Shown: piece by piece, positions 1-11,329 of the stretch | Layout of the letters: each line of letters starts with the position of its first letter | How positions within the stretch are numbered: the first letter of the stretch is position 1 | Assembly: GCA_024734495.1 (NCBI GenBank) | Contig: JALMQS010000085.1 | Location: 15,166,048 to 15,230,047, forward strand | DNA length: 64,000 nucleotides | DNA from: Forficula auricularia | Lineage: Eukaryota; Arthropoda; Insecta; Dermaptera; Forficulidae | Direction: 5' to 3' | Position numbers and translations under genes: made by a program | Notes under the pieces: model-generated | Seen by the model: only the letters and a program-made list of their open reading frames with translations | The model's database searches: none | Told to the model about the DNA's origin: nothing

Positions 1-190
1 GATTTTTTATTATAATAGTAGGTAACCCTCAGAATTTTACAGATATTTAGCTATTATAATTTTGGAGTCTATAACTTAATAATACTAGATATAGAAGTAT
101 TTAATCTAGATTTAGCTCAAAATTGTAATAGCTAAAAATAACTAAAAATTCTGAAGGATAGCTTACTATTACAGAATAAAGTCTTCAGCG
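1..190. repeat. Foldback tip of an interspersed repeat
   Basis: Positions about 15-90 and 110-177 are imperfect reverse complements (for example TAGCTATTATAATTTTGGAG against CTCAAAATTGTAATAGCTA), so this stretch folds into a hairpin. A similar hairpin lies near 63800-63900, beside another copy of the same interspersed repeat. No coding potential is seen. Confidence 0.55.
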
Positions 191-420
191 TTTCAAATTT
201 TTTGAACCATTACTTTGTCTAAATAAACAATTGATTGTTCAATTCCAAAAACCCATTTTATTTAGATGGGAAACTTAATCGCTGTGTAGCACTAGGTTAA
301 AATTGAGATAGAGACTTGAAACTTGGGAGATATTTTTTTTATTTATTTAGAACCAGATTATCCCCTGTGAACGTATATATTCGAAAAGATCCAAAATAAG
401 GAGCACCCTAGTGCATGAGA
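190..420 (+). repeat. Interspersed repeat, family 1
   Basis: This roughly 230-bp segment includes GAGATAGAGACTTGAAACTT and the block that runs into AAAATAAGGAGCACCCTA. Related copies lie at about 6190-6310, 35740-35940 and 56618-56830 on the + strand. One lies inverted at about 63580-63790. It is non-coding and the element class is not identified. It sits inside the predicted first intron of copy A. Confidence 0.6.
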
Positions 421-1945
421 GGTACCATTTGGCATTTGGCAATTTCTAGGTTACCAGGTTTTTATTATTCATTTTTATATTTAATTTCCTGTACCTATAT
501 TGTTTGAGAATTTTTCATGTATCATCAATCCAAGTCCCGCGCTAGCTCTCTCCTAGTTCTTTTTGCCAGAGTATATGCCAGGTCGTAGTTTCCGAACTTG
601 GTAGTGCTGTTGCCTTTTTTCTTAGTCTCGTGATAACTCGCAGAAGACGATTTTAAATTTAATGAGTTCGTTTAAGATGTCGTGTTCTATGCCGAACGAC
701 TGACACGATGTTCCACGATGCTATATTTATAGTCTAAGAACCCGACTTAAGTCGACCTTCACCTATTGAGTTTTATAATGAAATTAATGATTATGATAAT
801 ATAATGTATTAATAAAGAAAATTTGAAAGGATCGACATCCAATTTCCAATAGCTATGCAGGGAAATAGGATGTCGAGTCACCCAAGTTTTGTTTATTAAT
901 AGGTATGATATTATCAAAATATTAATTTCACCAGGAAACTCGATAAGTAGAAAATAGAGCCAAGTCGAGATCTTGTACTATTATATTGTTCCGTCTCAAT
1001 ATTCGTTTTTTTCAATTTCCTATCTGGGGTCGTCAAATATTTTAGATCCGTCCGGCTTATTCTTCGGGGTTGTATAAGATACATTAGGAACACAAAAATA
1101 AATGAAATAAAAATTAGATCACTTAAATGGTATTGGGGGGCGGGGAGGGTGGATCACAATAGTAGAGAATATATAGCTTTGATTAATAAAACTACAGTAA
1201 TTATAAGTTGGAGATTTTCATCTGTAGGTATAGAAGATAATAATTTAAGAATATAGAAACATTTTGTTTATTTCTTATGGAATAGCTTCATTAGTCATTT
1301 TAATGTTCCACTTAAACATTTTATTATCATTTTTAATTGTTATAAATTTTTAAGCAATATTAATTTATTATACAAAGCCCCTGTTAGCCTGCAACCCGGA
1401 TGATGATCTTAAATTTTCGAGCTCTTCACTAAATCGCCCTTATTTATTGTCTAACGTTCTTTTTTCGACCGTAGACCAGTTAAAAGCTTCTGCAAAATAT
1501 ATAACCAAGCAATTTAGTTTTCACTTTAAGTCGATAATCTATTGATATTTAATAAATACCTAAATAGCTCCTCAAACGGAGAAAATTCGGGGTTGAATAA
1601 TTTGTAAAAAAAGTTGAAAGGCTTATAAGGAAATGCTAAATAATCTCAAAAACTCTAAATAAAATTGTCCAAATCGATAATGTGAAAAAAAGTTTTTTTG
1701 CTATATATAACAAGTCTATTGTAATTGAACGATATATTTCATTTTTTAGAATTTATGTTTTTTGAATATTCCCGACTGTATATTAATAAGCAAGTGAAAA
1801 TAAAATGATTAAATAATTTGAGATTATAAAATTGAATAAGCTTCCTCGGTACCTAATTAAATTAGTGTATTTTAAATAAATATATTTGTATTGTAAGTTT
1901 ATGACGGTAAATTTTAAATTATATTTTGTTTGATGTGTTTTATAG
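421..1945 (+). other. Intron 1 remainder of acid phosphatase copy A
   Basis: The sequence is colinear with intron 1 of copy B (28340-29610 and 31023-31551) and, more loosely, of copy C (56830-59187). It has no open frame of interest. The interval matching the Penelope-like insertion of copy B (29625-31022) is uninterrupted here near 1408-1420, so this is the empty site. The intron ends in TTTTATAG before exon 2. Confidence 0.7.
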
Positions 1946-3988
1946 GTTTTCCGGCATGGGGAAAGAGAAACGATAACTAATCCACAATATGCATTGCTGG
2001 CGTCATTAACTAATGTAAGTAGTGTGTCTTATTTTATTCATTGATAATTTGTTAATCTATTTAGAAAATTAAATCCAAATTATACAAATAAATTCTCGGA
2101 TTTAATCAAGTTATTAACTTTTAAACAGCTGCTTAACTTTACAGAAGTTTGATACTGTTTTAATAAGTATTTATCTCAATATCGTATTTTACTAATTATG
2201 ATCTGAGATAAGGTTTATTTACTTCTGGTAAAACTGCGAAATATTTAATGTCAGCAAAATCTGTAAACCATCAGATAGGTGTACTTTGTACAGAGTCAGA
2301 ACAAAAATAACCACAAACTGTAGGTCATTTTGATTCAAAGGCAATATTTTTCAATGTATTTTGTCTATCCTTAAAGATTGTGATGCTCTCTAGTAGATCA
2401 GTCGAGCAAGTTTTGAAAAAGTATACCTTAAATAGGTAATTAAGTATTTCACAAAAAACGTGTAACAAATGTTCAACTCTTAGCCTCCTTCAATGAATTA
2501 TAAATTTTATACTACACTTTGTACAATGCTAATTCAGACTCTTTTCGGGATAATCAAATTCAAGCTGATGTGATACTTGATGATGATATCCCCGGAAAAG
2601 CTTTGGATTGAGGTACTAATTTAGTCAATTTCAAGGTTTATGACACTCAAACATTTCTTCTTTAGTAACAAAAACCATTTACAACACAAATCAAATAAAT
2701 ATCAATCACATCGGGAGACAGGAATAATTTGATGGTAAAACTTGTTGAATTCGAGTATTTCTTTTCTGTCTCGTCACAACATCAAGCCTTTAGTTTTTTA
2801 TGTGAATTAATACTCAATATACAATGATGAAATTTCAATAAATCGCTTATAAGATGATAAATGTATAAATCATTTACTAATTTTTTCCTTTAAAACATTG
2901 AAATTGCTAAGACTAAGATGGGAAACAGTTTAAGTCTTAGATGACATCCACCCAACTAGAGATGCTCAAACTAACACTCTTCTTCGTATTATGTTTCCAG
3001 ACTAATAGATAAATTTTCTTTTTTTTCAAAATTCAGGTCGGAAAATTGCAAGCTTTCGAGTATGGAATCTGGCTTCGAGAACACTACCCAGCTCTTCTGA
3101 AAAAAAATTATGATTTTGAAGAACTTTATGTAAGATCGAGTGGAGTAAGTCGATCTGTGATGACTGCAGAATCCCTTTTGGTGGGATTGTATTATCCTTT
3201 GGATGCGAAAGATCAGTGGTCTGGAAAATACAACGTGGCATGGAGTCCGATTCCTGTATCCAACGTTCCACAGGAATATGATGAGGTAATTGCATGAAAA
3301 CCTATGCGTTTCAAGTAAAACTATTCAAATGGAAATATAGCTAATTTAATTTTGTAAAAATCACAATTTTATTCAAACATTTCATATTTTCATAATGGAA
3401 AATTGATCTTTAAATTTTGTAAAAAAATGAAATGCTAAATACTCTTTTAATTTCTTATGTCTAAATTTCTTGGAAATATATCATCACCAGATTTTTTTGA
3501 TTTCATTGTTAGATCTGTGTCAATTGTAAAACGTTTGGTCTGATCCCAAAATATTTATATTTCCAAAACTAAAAGTTGATTAGATCTTAGAATTTTTGGT
3601 GCAGAACTTCCTTAGCAAATCCGAAAATTTGACTTTATGACCTTTTGGGTATGACTTGTCTTTTGTGACTTAGGTTGATCTGATTTGAAATCGATCATTC
3701 AATTTTAATATAAGGATTTGTCAAACGGTTGTAACGAGCTGAAACTTGGCAACACAGGTTCTTATTAATGAAGTACAGCTATGAAACAAGTTCCTAGCTC
3801 AAATTGAAAAAAATTGACAATTTAATCAAATATGCTGAAAGCGTACTGAATTTTGAACAAGTTTTAACTCACTACTGCAATTTAAATTAAACAAAAGTGA
3901 GAACTTAATTGAAAAGTTTTTGTTTTGCTGAGATATAGAGTTTGTGATTCACAAGAGAACCTTATCATTATTTTTAATAATTTTGCAG

Positions 3989-4118
3989 ATGTTATATCCA
4001 AGTCGTGAATCATATTGTCCCGTAATGGAAAATATCTATTCGGAAAAGATTGAGTGCATTATCTGAAAAATATCCAAATATTGCTCAATTGCAATCTGGG
4101 TCAGTTTCGGAATACTTT
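3989..4118 (+). pseudogene. Copy A exon 4 with +1 frameshift
   Basis: The exon follows TTTTGCAG and ends at TTT|GTAAGT. It is 130 nt long, against 129 nt in copies B and C. The extra A turns the normal frame into a stop (ATC TGA) shortly after MENIYSE. Whether this is a real lesion or a homopolymer error cannot be told from sequence alone. Confidence 0.8.
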
Positions 4119-4208
4119 GTAAGTTCAATCATTCATTATATTTTAAATTTATTTATTTGTATGTACCTAGTATATAACTTTAGTAATTCATTAATTCTTT
4201 AATTTTAG

Positions 4209-4294
4209 ACAAATAATCCACAAGTAGAAGCTTTTATGGAAGAACTATTCGATAGTCTTAATTCGAATCTTGCTTGGAAAAAGATTATATTCAG
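4209..4294 (+). pseudogene. Copy A exon 5 with +1 frameshift
   Basis: The acceptor is TTTTAG before ACAAATAATCC and the donor is TCAG|GTACTA. Length is 86 nt, against 85 nt in copies B and C, because of one extra A in the run after CTTGCTTGG. Confidence 0.8.
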
Positions 4295-4452
4295 GTACTA
4301 TACTAAATATTGTTTTTTTTAATCCTTAGATATTAGTAAAAATATTTTTCTGGTTCATGATCAAATATCGTTTACGATTGAGCAAAATACTTGTGCCTAA
4401 ATACTTGTGTTTTACACTTTTGTTAAATAAGAAGGAAATAAACATTAAAATG

Positions 4453-4607
4453 TTTTTTTTTTTTTTTTTTTTTTTTTTGGCTTTTCGGCCTTTCTAGCCA
4501 TAAGCGCTAATTTCGATACTAGTTATATTTTTTTGAAAATTTGTCTCTACCCGCGGTCAGATTTTTAGCTGGTTGCCTCGAGTCGGATTCGAACCGGGTC
4601 ACCTGGT
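4453..4607 (-). mobile_element. tRNA-derived SINE inserted in intron 5 of copy A
   Basis: A long T run on the + strand is the 3' poly(A) tail of a minus-strand element. Near the other end the minus strand reads GGTTCGAATCCGACTCGAG, a good RNA polymerase III B box. The 14-bp sequence TAAACATTAAAATG flanks it at 4439-4452 and 4608-4621, a target-site duplication. Copy B has the empty site (AAACAATAAAATGTTAG near 34065). The A box is not clear, so the element is probably 5'-truncated. Confidence 0.85.
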
Positions 4608-5081
4608 TAAACATTAAAATGTTAGTAAACAAAAGAATAGAAACAAATGTTTATTACTTTAGTAATTGTAACATGCTGCAAGATGATAATGTTATTGAAA
4701 ATTTTTAATAACAAGGATATAGGAATAGTCAAAATTTCCAGAGAAAAATTATTTTAATTCATCTTATTTAAAATTTATCAAATGTTTGTTTTTCTCTTTG
4801 GCGTGTACCAATTTGAATATTGTCAGGCAGCTACATGTGCTTTTTTCAAAAAGAAGCAAGATTAAAGGATTGATATATAATGTGTTTATGATTTTACGAA
4901 AATTAAAGTTATTTTATTACAGTTTTCGTTGGAGATTTAAAAAGCATTTAAATTATTGAAATGTCTCCTATGTTATGAAAACACAAAAGAAATAATAATG
5001 AAGTTTTTAGTAAAATATTTAAAATTTTATTAAGTCGATCTTTAATTTTTTGACGTCTACGTAAATGTAAATTTTTCACAG

Positions 5082-5279
5082 GGCCTGTTTTTAAAGGATA
5101 TCGTGGAAAAATTCCTATCCAATCAAACAAACATGAATCTTTATGCTGCACACGATTATAATATTGTCAATTTAATTTATGCCTTGGATTTTGAAAACGA
5201 AACCAGCAAAATATCTTTTTTGAGTAGTATAATTTTTGAACTGGTTGTGGATAACGAAACATCTAATTCTTATATCAAG
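5082..5279 (+). pseudogene. Copy A exon 6 (catalytic HD) with shared +1 frameshift
   Basis: The exon begins GGCCTGTTTTTAAAGG. Copy C has GTCCTGTTTTAAAGG, one T fewer, and only copy C joins in frame to exon 5 (phase 1). Downstream of the extra T the frame encodes the YAAHD motif and three N-glycosylation sequons (NQT, NET, NET). Confidence 0.8.
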
Positions 5280-5345
5280 GTAAGAAAAACATATGGGTTT
5301 ATATTTTTTTAAATCACATGAATCTAATAATGCTTTTTTTTCAAG

Positions 5346-5555
5346 ATTTTATTCAAAAATGGTCCGAATAGTGAGGCTGTAGTACAAAAAATGAAAAGTT
5401 GTGAAGAATTATGCCCATTCGACAAATTTCAACAAATATTAGAACCTTTCATTCCTGGTGATTGGTCTGAAGAATGCCAGGAGGTTAAAACTTCTATAGC
5501 AACGAAATCCAAAACTTTAGCGGGAGACAAGAAATTAGCCCCTTTCATGAGATAG
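5346..5555 (+). CDS. Copy A exon 7
   Basis: This is the terminal exon after TTTTTTTCAAG. It encodes the conserved Cys-containing C-terminal region (SCEELCPFDKF, IPGDWSEEC). It then has a 17-residue tail after TSI that copy C lacks, ending APFMR and a TAG stop. The tail is homologous to flanking DNA at about 5743-5815. Confidence 0.75.
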   Translation: MLFKNGPNSEAVVQKMKSCEELCPFDKFQQILEPFIPGDWSEECQEVKTSIATKSKTLAGDKKLAPFMR

Positions 5556-5667
5556 TATTTTTTCAAACAGTGACTAATTAATGTTTTTGGATTTTTGTTA
5601 TTAAATTATCATTTAAAAATTAATATTGAGAACACCTTTATAATTTGATCGATGGATTGTTTTTTTT

Positions 5668-5673
5668 AATAAA
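5668..5673 (+). promoter_or_regulatory. Poly(A) signal of copy A
   Basis: AATAAA lies about 110 nt after the stop codon and just before a CT repeat. The same arrangement occurs at 35107 (B) and 63261 (C). Confidence 0.6.
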
Positions 5674-5739
5674 ATCTCTCTCTCTCTTATATTATTATTT
5701 TACTCTGTGTGTACTCCTCTGCGTTTAGTATTGATAAGT

Positions 5740-5870
5740 TGTAGTGCAACGCAATCCGAAGCTTTAACGGGACACAAGAAATTAGCCCCTTTGCATGAGA
5801 TAGTATTTTTTTAAAAAGTGGTTAATTAAAGTTTTTGGATATTTTTGAGTCAATTATCCTTTAAAAATTT
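5740..5870 (+). repeat. Second copy of the exon 7 tail
   Basis: GCAACGCAATCCGAAGC through GACACAAGAAATTAGCCCCTTTGCATGAGATAG repeats the last ~65 bp of exon 7 and some following 3' flank. The same segment lies downstream of copy B (about 35185-35300) and copy C (about 63333-63460). Confidence 0.7.
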
Positions 5871-5952
5871 ATATTAGAATTACTTATTTAGATTTTAATT
5901 AACATCTAGTAATATCATATAATTAATCTTATATTATTAAATGAACATTTCT

Positions 5953-5954
<2 letters not shown>

Positions 5955-5983
<29 letters not shown>
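5955..5983. repeat. (AT)n microsatellite
   Basis: A run of about 14 TA dinucleotides. The equivalent run is present at 35392-35421 downstream of copy B, so it predates the A/B duplication. Confidence 0.9.
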
Positions 5984-5985
<2 letters not shown>

Positions 5986-6179
5986 AAACGTTTTCTCAGA
6001 AACGTCATAACGATTTCCCCTAAAAATCAATTTGAACTTATCAGAATCCCATGAGATATTATTCGTGAATAAACTTTAAATCCGATTGAAATAAAGGAAG
6101 GGGGTGTTAATTAGCCATGCGGCAAAACAGATATTTTAATCGTTCTTATCTCGTCTTCGGATTTCACGTAAACTTCTAA

Positions 6180-7053
6180 AGTATTTTTGCGACACAGGTT
6201 AGTTGGGATAGAGACTTGAAACTTGAGGGATATTTTTGTTTTATTTATTTCGAACCATATGAGGTTCTGTCAGCGTAAAATTTCGAAAATACCCGAAATA
6301 AGGATCACCCTATAATATATATTCTAAAAATAGGTAGAATCAATTATTTAAATACACAGATCTAATTGGGTACCGAGATCATTTTATAGTCTTGAATTAT
6401 TGAATCATTTTTTATACCAATTGCTTATTACCTTATTAGTATAAGTTGTAATTTCGAAATATTCAAAAACAGCAAGTTTCAAAAGAAATTAAATCTATCT
6501 ATATTATTATTATACGTGTTAAATATAGTAATATTTGTTATTCAAATCATCGATGTGGGAAGCTGTCTTTTATAGGCTTTCAGGTTTTTTGCTATTTCCA
6601 CATAAACTCGTGAAAAGTATTTTTACAAATTATTTTCACCTTGGGGAAGAGAGAGTTAATATGTGAAAATCGTGTGATACACACACTAGTTTATTAACTT
6701 GGAGATTAGTTTTGTTTTCTAAAGCAATAACTATTATATATGCTAGTTTAAAACTGTCAGGTGCAAGAACAGCTCATTTTATGCAACACCTAAAAAGAGA
6801 TACATGCGAGTATGCGCTTGAAGGCAGCCTAGAAAACTAGTAGTTCCTTTAAAAATCATAATTTTTTGTGTCTATGTCCCCCAAAAATAAGTCTTTATTC
6901 TGATACTCCCGACAAGTTGTATAAAGTTCGTTTTTTAAAATGTTTGTATTTTCAATGTGGAGAAGTGTTTAGATTTTGGAGCTCTTTAACTTTAGAACTT
7001 TCAGTTCAAAAATTCAGAAAGTATCACTATTTTCTCAAAGATTATTATACCTA
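6180..7053. other. 3' flank of copy A, shared with B
   Basis: This non-coding flank includes an interspersed family-1 repeat (about 6190-6310) and the block CAGGTGCAAGAACAGCTC (about 6760). The latter recurs at about 36370 and again after the scaffold gap at 38395. No gene seen. Confidence 0.6.
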
Positions 7054-7280
7054 AGTTACCAGAGTAAAGGGTGTGTAGTTTCACAGTGAATGAAATAAAA
7101 CTCAAAGAGGTTTATACAAACTCAATATATTTCGGATTATTAGTCCATCAACTAATAATCCGAAATATATTGAGTTTGTATAAACCTCTTTAATTTTATT
7201 TCATTCTGTGAAACTACACACCCTTTATATTAACTAACATCATGTTTCACCTAAAACCTACACCACTTTCCATAAGTAAA
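7054..7280. mobile_element. Palindromic Penelope-type insertion with 13-bp target duplication
   Basis: The arms at 7066-7143 and 7150-7226 are near-perfect reverse complements. The insertion is bounded by ATTATTATACCTA at 7041-7053 and at 7281-7293. Both related flanks lack it (empty site at about 36657 and about 38675). The arms contain AATCCGAAATATATTGAG, resembling the GAAA/stem III half of the hammerhead ribozymes elsewhere in the window, but the CTGANGA half is degenerate. No ORF. Confidence 0.75.
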
Positions 7281-7293
7281 ATTATTATACCTA

Positions 7294-8214
7294 TTTAAAA
7301 TTATGGTATACTTTTATACAAAAGTAATCAATAATTGGTTTTCTTAAATTTTTCTAGAATATTTTTTGGTGTTGTTTGTTTCTGAAAGCTTCAAAACCTC
7401 AACACCAAAATATAAATCTTTAACTTTATTAATAGGGCGACTTTAATTGGAGAGATTGCCGAGTCTTGAAAAATTTTAAATTTTCTTCCTTTGTCAAATT
7501 TTAAATTTAATCAATTTAATTGAACAACAAAATAAATTAATTTAGAAAAGCTCACACCAAGCAAAAGAACAAAAAATCTTAATTCAATCGAAACAAAAAA
7601 ATAAGTTTTAAAAACGAAATACATACAGTATATGGCAAATAGAAATTTTCTTTTTTTCTTCTTTTTTCTCAAAAAAAAAAAAAATGAAACGTTTGAAAAC
7701 CCATATTCATTTTCATTATGATAAATAATTCTCGCATGAAATTTTAATAATATTCTAGACAGAATTGAATATACCGGCGAAGTTTTTTATCTGGAGACGG
7801 TCTTATAACTCAAAATAACTCTCAAAAAACAGTACATTATATGAAAAAATGTTTATATAAAAGTTTATTTATATAAGGGCGAAAACTAAACTACCTAGGA
7901 GAACAACCTTTCAAGGCTATTTCGGAGGTCAAGTTCTGTTTTTTAAATAGAAAACCTATATGTTTCTGTAGATATTTTAAATCCTCAAATAACTATTTAT
8001 TAAATCGAAAAAGTCACAACAATGAAAATAAGTAGCTTATAAATGATCTTAAATCTTCATTATACACCGATTTAAGAGATTATTTTCTACTTAATAGATC
8101 TATTTAAAAGTCTTGAGTTTAAATAAGTCTATTTCTCGTGTCAATCCAGTAGTATTGTATTACCATAATAAAAATGGAGCATTTTTTGTTGAAGACAAAT
8201 CGAAATGGTTTTTT
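7294..8214. other. Non-coding flank
   Basis: AT-rich sequence shared with 36670-37060 and 38690-39100. It contains no gene, RNA gene or clear element boundary. Confidence 0.5.
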
Positions 8215-9115
8215 GGGATACAATTTTATGGAAAACATCCAAAAATCGAAACTTTCCCTTCTTCAGGACCTAAAATGAAGGCGTGAAAGTTATAGACTTA
8301 ATTAACATATATTAAAAATTCAATGACCATAGAATGTTGAAATTTGGCATATTGGTAGAATTTGGTATGTACATTAATAAAGGGTGAAATCGAAAAATCG
8401 AAACTTGCCCTTCTTCAGGACATAAAATGAAGTGGTGATATTTGTGCTATAAATTTTCATTATTTTTGGGATGGTGGTAGAGTTTGTGGCGTTAATAAAG
8501 AGTGAAATCGAAAAATCGAAACTTCCCTTCTTCAGGACATTAAATGAAGAGGGGTGTATTTATTCGTGCGATAAAATTTCATTATTTTTGGGATGGTGGT
8601 AGATTTTAGGTCGTAAATAAATGGTGAAATTGAAGACCGAAAATTTCCCTTCTTCAGAACATAAAATGAATGGGTGAAATTTATAGACTAAATTATCATA
8701 TAGTGAAAATACAATAACTCTAGAATGATGAAATTTGACATACTGGTAGAGCTTGGCTTGATAAAGAAGAGACTCGAAAAACCAAACGTTGCCTTCCTCA
8801 GCATCTTAAAAGAAGGTATAAAATTTACAATATAAATTCTTATGAAGAAAAATTCAAAGGGTATAAAATGCTAAAATTTGACATGTTAGTAGATTTTGGG
8901 GCATTAACTATCGGAGAAATCAAAGAAAAACTGTAACTTTCCCTTAATCAGCATCTAAAATGAAGGAGTGAAGCTTATGAGCTAAATTAACTAATAGTGA
9001 AAATTCAAAGAGACTGGAATGCTAAAAATTGACATAGTGCAATAACTTGAATCACTAATAAAGTGAGAAATCGAAAAAGATATTGATCAGCCTTTAAAAT
9101 AAATGCGTGTATTTT
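8215..9115. repeat. Minisatellite, about 7 copies of a 120-150 bp unit
   Basis: The phrase CTTCAGGACATAAAATGAAG or a variant recurs at about 8260, 8411, 8527, 8649, 8791, 8945 and 9084. Between copies lie ATGAAATTTGACATA-like and GAGAAATCGAAAA-like phrases. The corresponding place in copy B's flank (37064-37290) keeps only about two units, so the array has expanded or contracted since the duplication. Confidence 0.8.
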
Positions 9116-9156
9116 GAAGGTTAAATTCCCATCCAACTTACAAAAAGAAGTGAAAT

Positions 9157-9766
9157 CTCAACAAAAACACTTGTGTAAAAAAAGGCCAAGTTCGATTAAT
9201 AAAATCCGTTTGCCAAAAAAAGTAGTGAGATCTAATGTGCTGCCAAGTTCAATATCATCAATTTATTAAATGAGTCGAGAATATATTAGTAACTTCAATT
9301 AAAACGAATGTTTTTCATTTCACATGTCCCTCTATATTTTTTATTGAATTCACATTTTTAGTTGAAATTATTTTTCATAAAACTTGGCTTTTACGCATTG
9401 TTATGTATGTCACGAATTACTAGTTACCATATCATGAGATCTTAATAAGAGAGGATGGAAGGGCTAAAAGGGAGAGGTGGAGGCCCTATCAAACAAAAAT
9501 AATAATAATTTAATGCGTAAAAGCCAAGTTTTAGAAAAATAATTTCAACTAAAAATGTGAATTAAATAAAAAATATAGAGGGACAGGTGCATGTGAAATG
9601 AAAAACATTCGTTTTAATTGAAGTTACTAATATATTCTCGACTCATTTAATAAATTGATGATATTGAACTTGGCAGCACATTAGATCTCACTACTTTTTT
9701 TGGCAAACGGATTTTATTAATCGAACTTGGCCTTTTTTTACACAAGTGTTTATGTTGAGATTTATT
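9157..9766. mobile_element. Foldback element with ~245-bp inverted arms
   Basis: The left arm is about 9157-9403 and the right arm about 9512-9762. They are near-complete reverse complements around a ~108-bp centre that contains GAGAGGTGGAGGCCCTATC. Ends read CTCAACAAAAACACTTGTGT and ACACAAGTGTTTATGTTGAG. No transposase frame is present; the minus-strand frame at 9647-9841 only reads through the arm. A copy at 37347-37810 has lost most of the right arm. Confidence 0.8.
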
Positions 9767-10091
9767 ATTCAGGAAGTTATCAATAATATTAGGGAAAAGA
9801 GAACGCTGGGAAAGGACGACCTCAGACAATTTATTAGACACAAAATTGTTGAGAAATACTCTATATAATTTTTATGGTATTTTGGAAATTAAGATAGAAA
9901 GAGATGAGTAAGACTTGGATTAGAATATTTTACCCAGATAATTAAAGAAAATAAATAAGGAATAGATGGTTCTAGTCCTTGGAGCAATTAAAAATATTGT
10001 GCCTCCGGGTTTTTATTTGAATCAACTTACTATAACAACAAAGCGAATTTACCTACATCCAATAGACAATAGAGTAAATAAAAGGATAGAA

Positions 10092-10263
10092 TAAAAGAGG
10101 TGTTTATTTATTTATAAAGACACTATACTTTCGAGGACTTTGCCCTCTTCATAAGTCTATTACAATTGATTAACAGGAATTGATATATAAAAGTCACATT
10201 TCATACATTAATTCCTATTACCCAGTCCTCGAAACTATAATCTCTTTATAAATAAATAAAAAA
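10092..10263. mobile_element. Inverted-repeat pair, family 2 (degenerate hammerhead)
   Basis: TTTATTTATTTATAAAGACAC opens the left arm and TCTCTTTATAAATAAATAAA closes the right. The minus strand of the left arm reads ATGAAGAGGGCAAAGTCCTC then GAAAGTATAGTGTC, a hammerhead-like order whose core is CTTATGA rather than CTGATGA. Copies lie at 38086-38215 (cut by the gap) and 39829-39990. Confidence 0.65.
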
Positions 10264-10439
10264 AAAATATTTTCCATCTTTTATTGTCTCATTTAATTTA
10301 TAAAAATTCTCCTACTCTCAACAAAAAGAAGCTTTCAATTTATACAGTAGAGTATTTGAACCAATAAGAAATAACTGGTAAAATATTTTTAATTAAAATA
10401 AAATATAAATATATAGGTATATAGTAAATAGTAACTATA

Positions 10440-10960
10440 TAGTTCGAAACATTACAGTGCTACTAGGGATGTTTATTTTCATCAAACAGCGGACAACCTC
10501 ATTGATTTCTCTTTATGAAATAACAATTCTGCTACTCTTGGCAAAACTTAATCTTTTAATTTTAATTTTATGGTCATGTATAATAAATAAATATTCCAAC
10601 ATACATGTAAATCAGTGGCGGTTGATGATTTTTCAACCAGGGGATGCTATCCAAAAAAGAAGGCTTCATTTTTTGAAATTTTATTTTAATCTTGATAATA
10701 CAAAAGTATTATTTCAAATTTTATGATTTGTTACATAAGTTGTTTACCAAAAAGATGAAATTCTACTGATGAGGGAATGAAATGAATCAAACATATTTAA
10801 TAAGATCTTTGACTCACGCCCTTCAAATCCTTGGCAACAATTTGGCTAAAATATAGTCACTGGAGAGAATGGGTTTTTATTTAGGTAAGTAAGAAAAAAA
10901 ATTATATTTTCTAATGCTTCTGCTAAGGAAGGAAAAAATTTCAAACACGGTTGCAGGAGA
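10440..10960. other. Repeat-derived flank
   Basis: This block begins with an end of the palindromic family (CATTACAGTGCTACTAG) and GGACAACCTC, shared with 40300 and 20060. From 10740 it is paralogous to 48245-48480. The 89-residue + frame at 10457-10726 has no recognisable domain and is not called. Confidence 0.5.
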
Positions 10961-11150
10961 GAAGAAGCATCTTGTTTGTTTCCTTCATTGACCCTTTTAA
11001 ACCCTGAAGAAGGGGGGAAGAATCCTCGGAAACGTTGGTTTAAAGAAGGAAAAGAGAAAAGAAAAGAAATGAATGACAGTCCAATAAAAGAACATTATTT
11101 GAATATTTACTAATTGTTTCTTTCTTCACTTGGGCTGCCTTCCATTACTT
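10960..11150 (+). mobile_element. Solo arm of family-3 Penelope-type repeat
   Basis: Sequence from TTTCCTTCATTGACCC to GGGCTGCCTTCCATTACTTTC matches the right arm of the inverted pair at 53649-54020. A related, core-deleted arm lies at 48520-48700. Confidence 0.7.
10999..11041 (+). ncRNA. Hammerhead ribozyme-like motif (weakened helix II)
   Basis: Stem I is AAACC (10999-11003) with GGTTT (11037-11041). The core CTGAAGA is at 11004-11010 and GAAA at 11029-11032, followed by CG, U and a permissible U at the cleavage position. Helix II (AGGGGGG with CCTCG) contains mismatches, so activity is doubtful. Confidence 0.5.
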
Positions 11151-11329
11151 TCAGCTGATTTAGAATAATTTTTATTTAAAATAATTATTTTGGATTTAGA
11201 ATAATTTATTATCTCATGCTTAAGCGACTTTCAATTTTAAAGGATTTTTTTTACCTTACATTTATTTAGTCTCGTGAAAATATCAAATGAGTTCTTGACT
11301 CAGAAGAACTCCATATTATGAGAAACAAA

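Larger units (their letters stand above)
1946..5555 (+). pseudogene. Histidine acid phosphatase copy A (5' part outside window)
   Basis: This copy belongs to the secreted/lysosomal histidine acid phosphatase family, which hydrolyses phosphate monoesters through a phosphohistidine; insect relatives include venom acid phosphatase Acph-1. Exons by homology and GT-AG sites are 1946-2014, 3037-3285, 3989-4118, 4209-4294, 5082-5279 and 5346-5555. Exon 1 should lie just left of the window. Exon 2 encodes VFRHGERET (active-site RHGxR), exon 3 the RSSGVSR segment, exon 6 the YAAHD catalytic motif, and exon 7 the Cys-rich end (CEELCPFD, DWSEEC). As assembled it is broken: an extra A in exon 4 (GGAAAAGATT, where copy B has GGAAAGATT), an extra A in exon 5 (GGAAAAAGA, where copy B has GGAAAAGA), and an extra T in exon 6 shared with B. 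All three lie in homopolymers, so sequencing error is possible. Introns and exons are almost identical to copy B. Confidence 0.85.

Noticed and set aside
3026..3295. Minus-strand 89-residue frame (and 60206-60535, 33423-33755)
   Set aside because: Antisense shadows of acid phosphatase exons 3 and 4.
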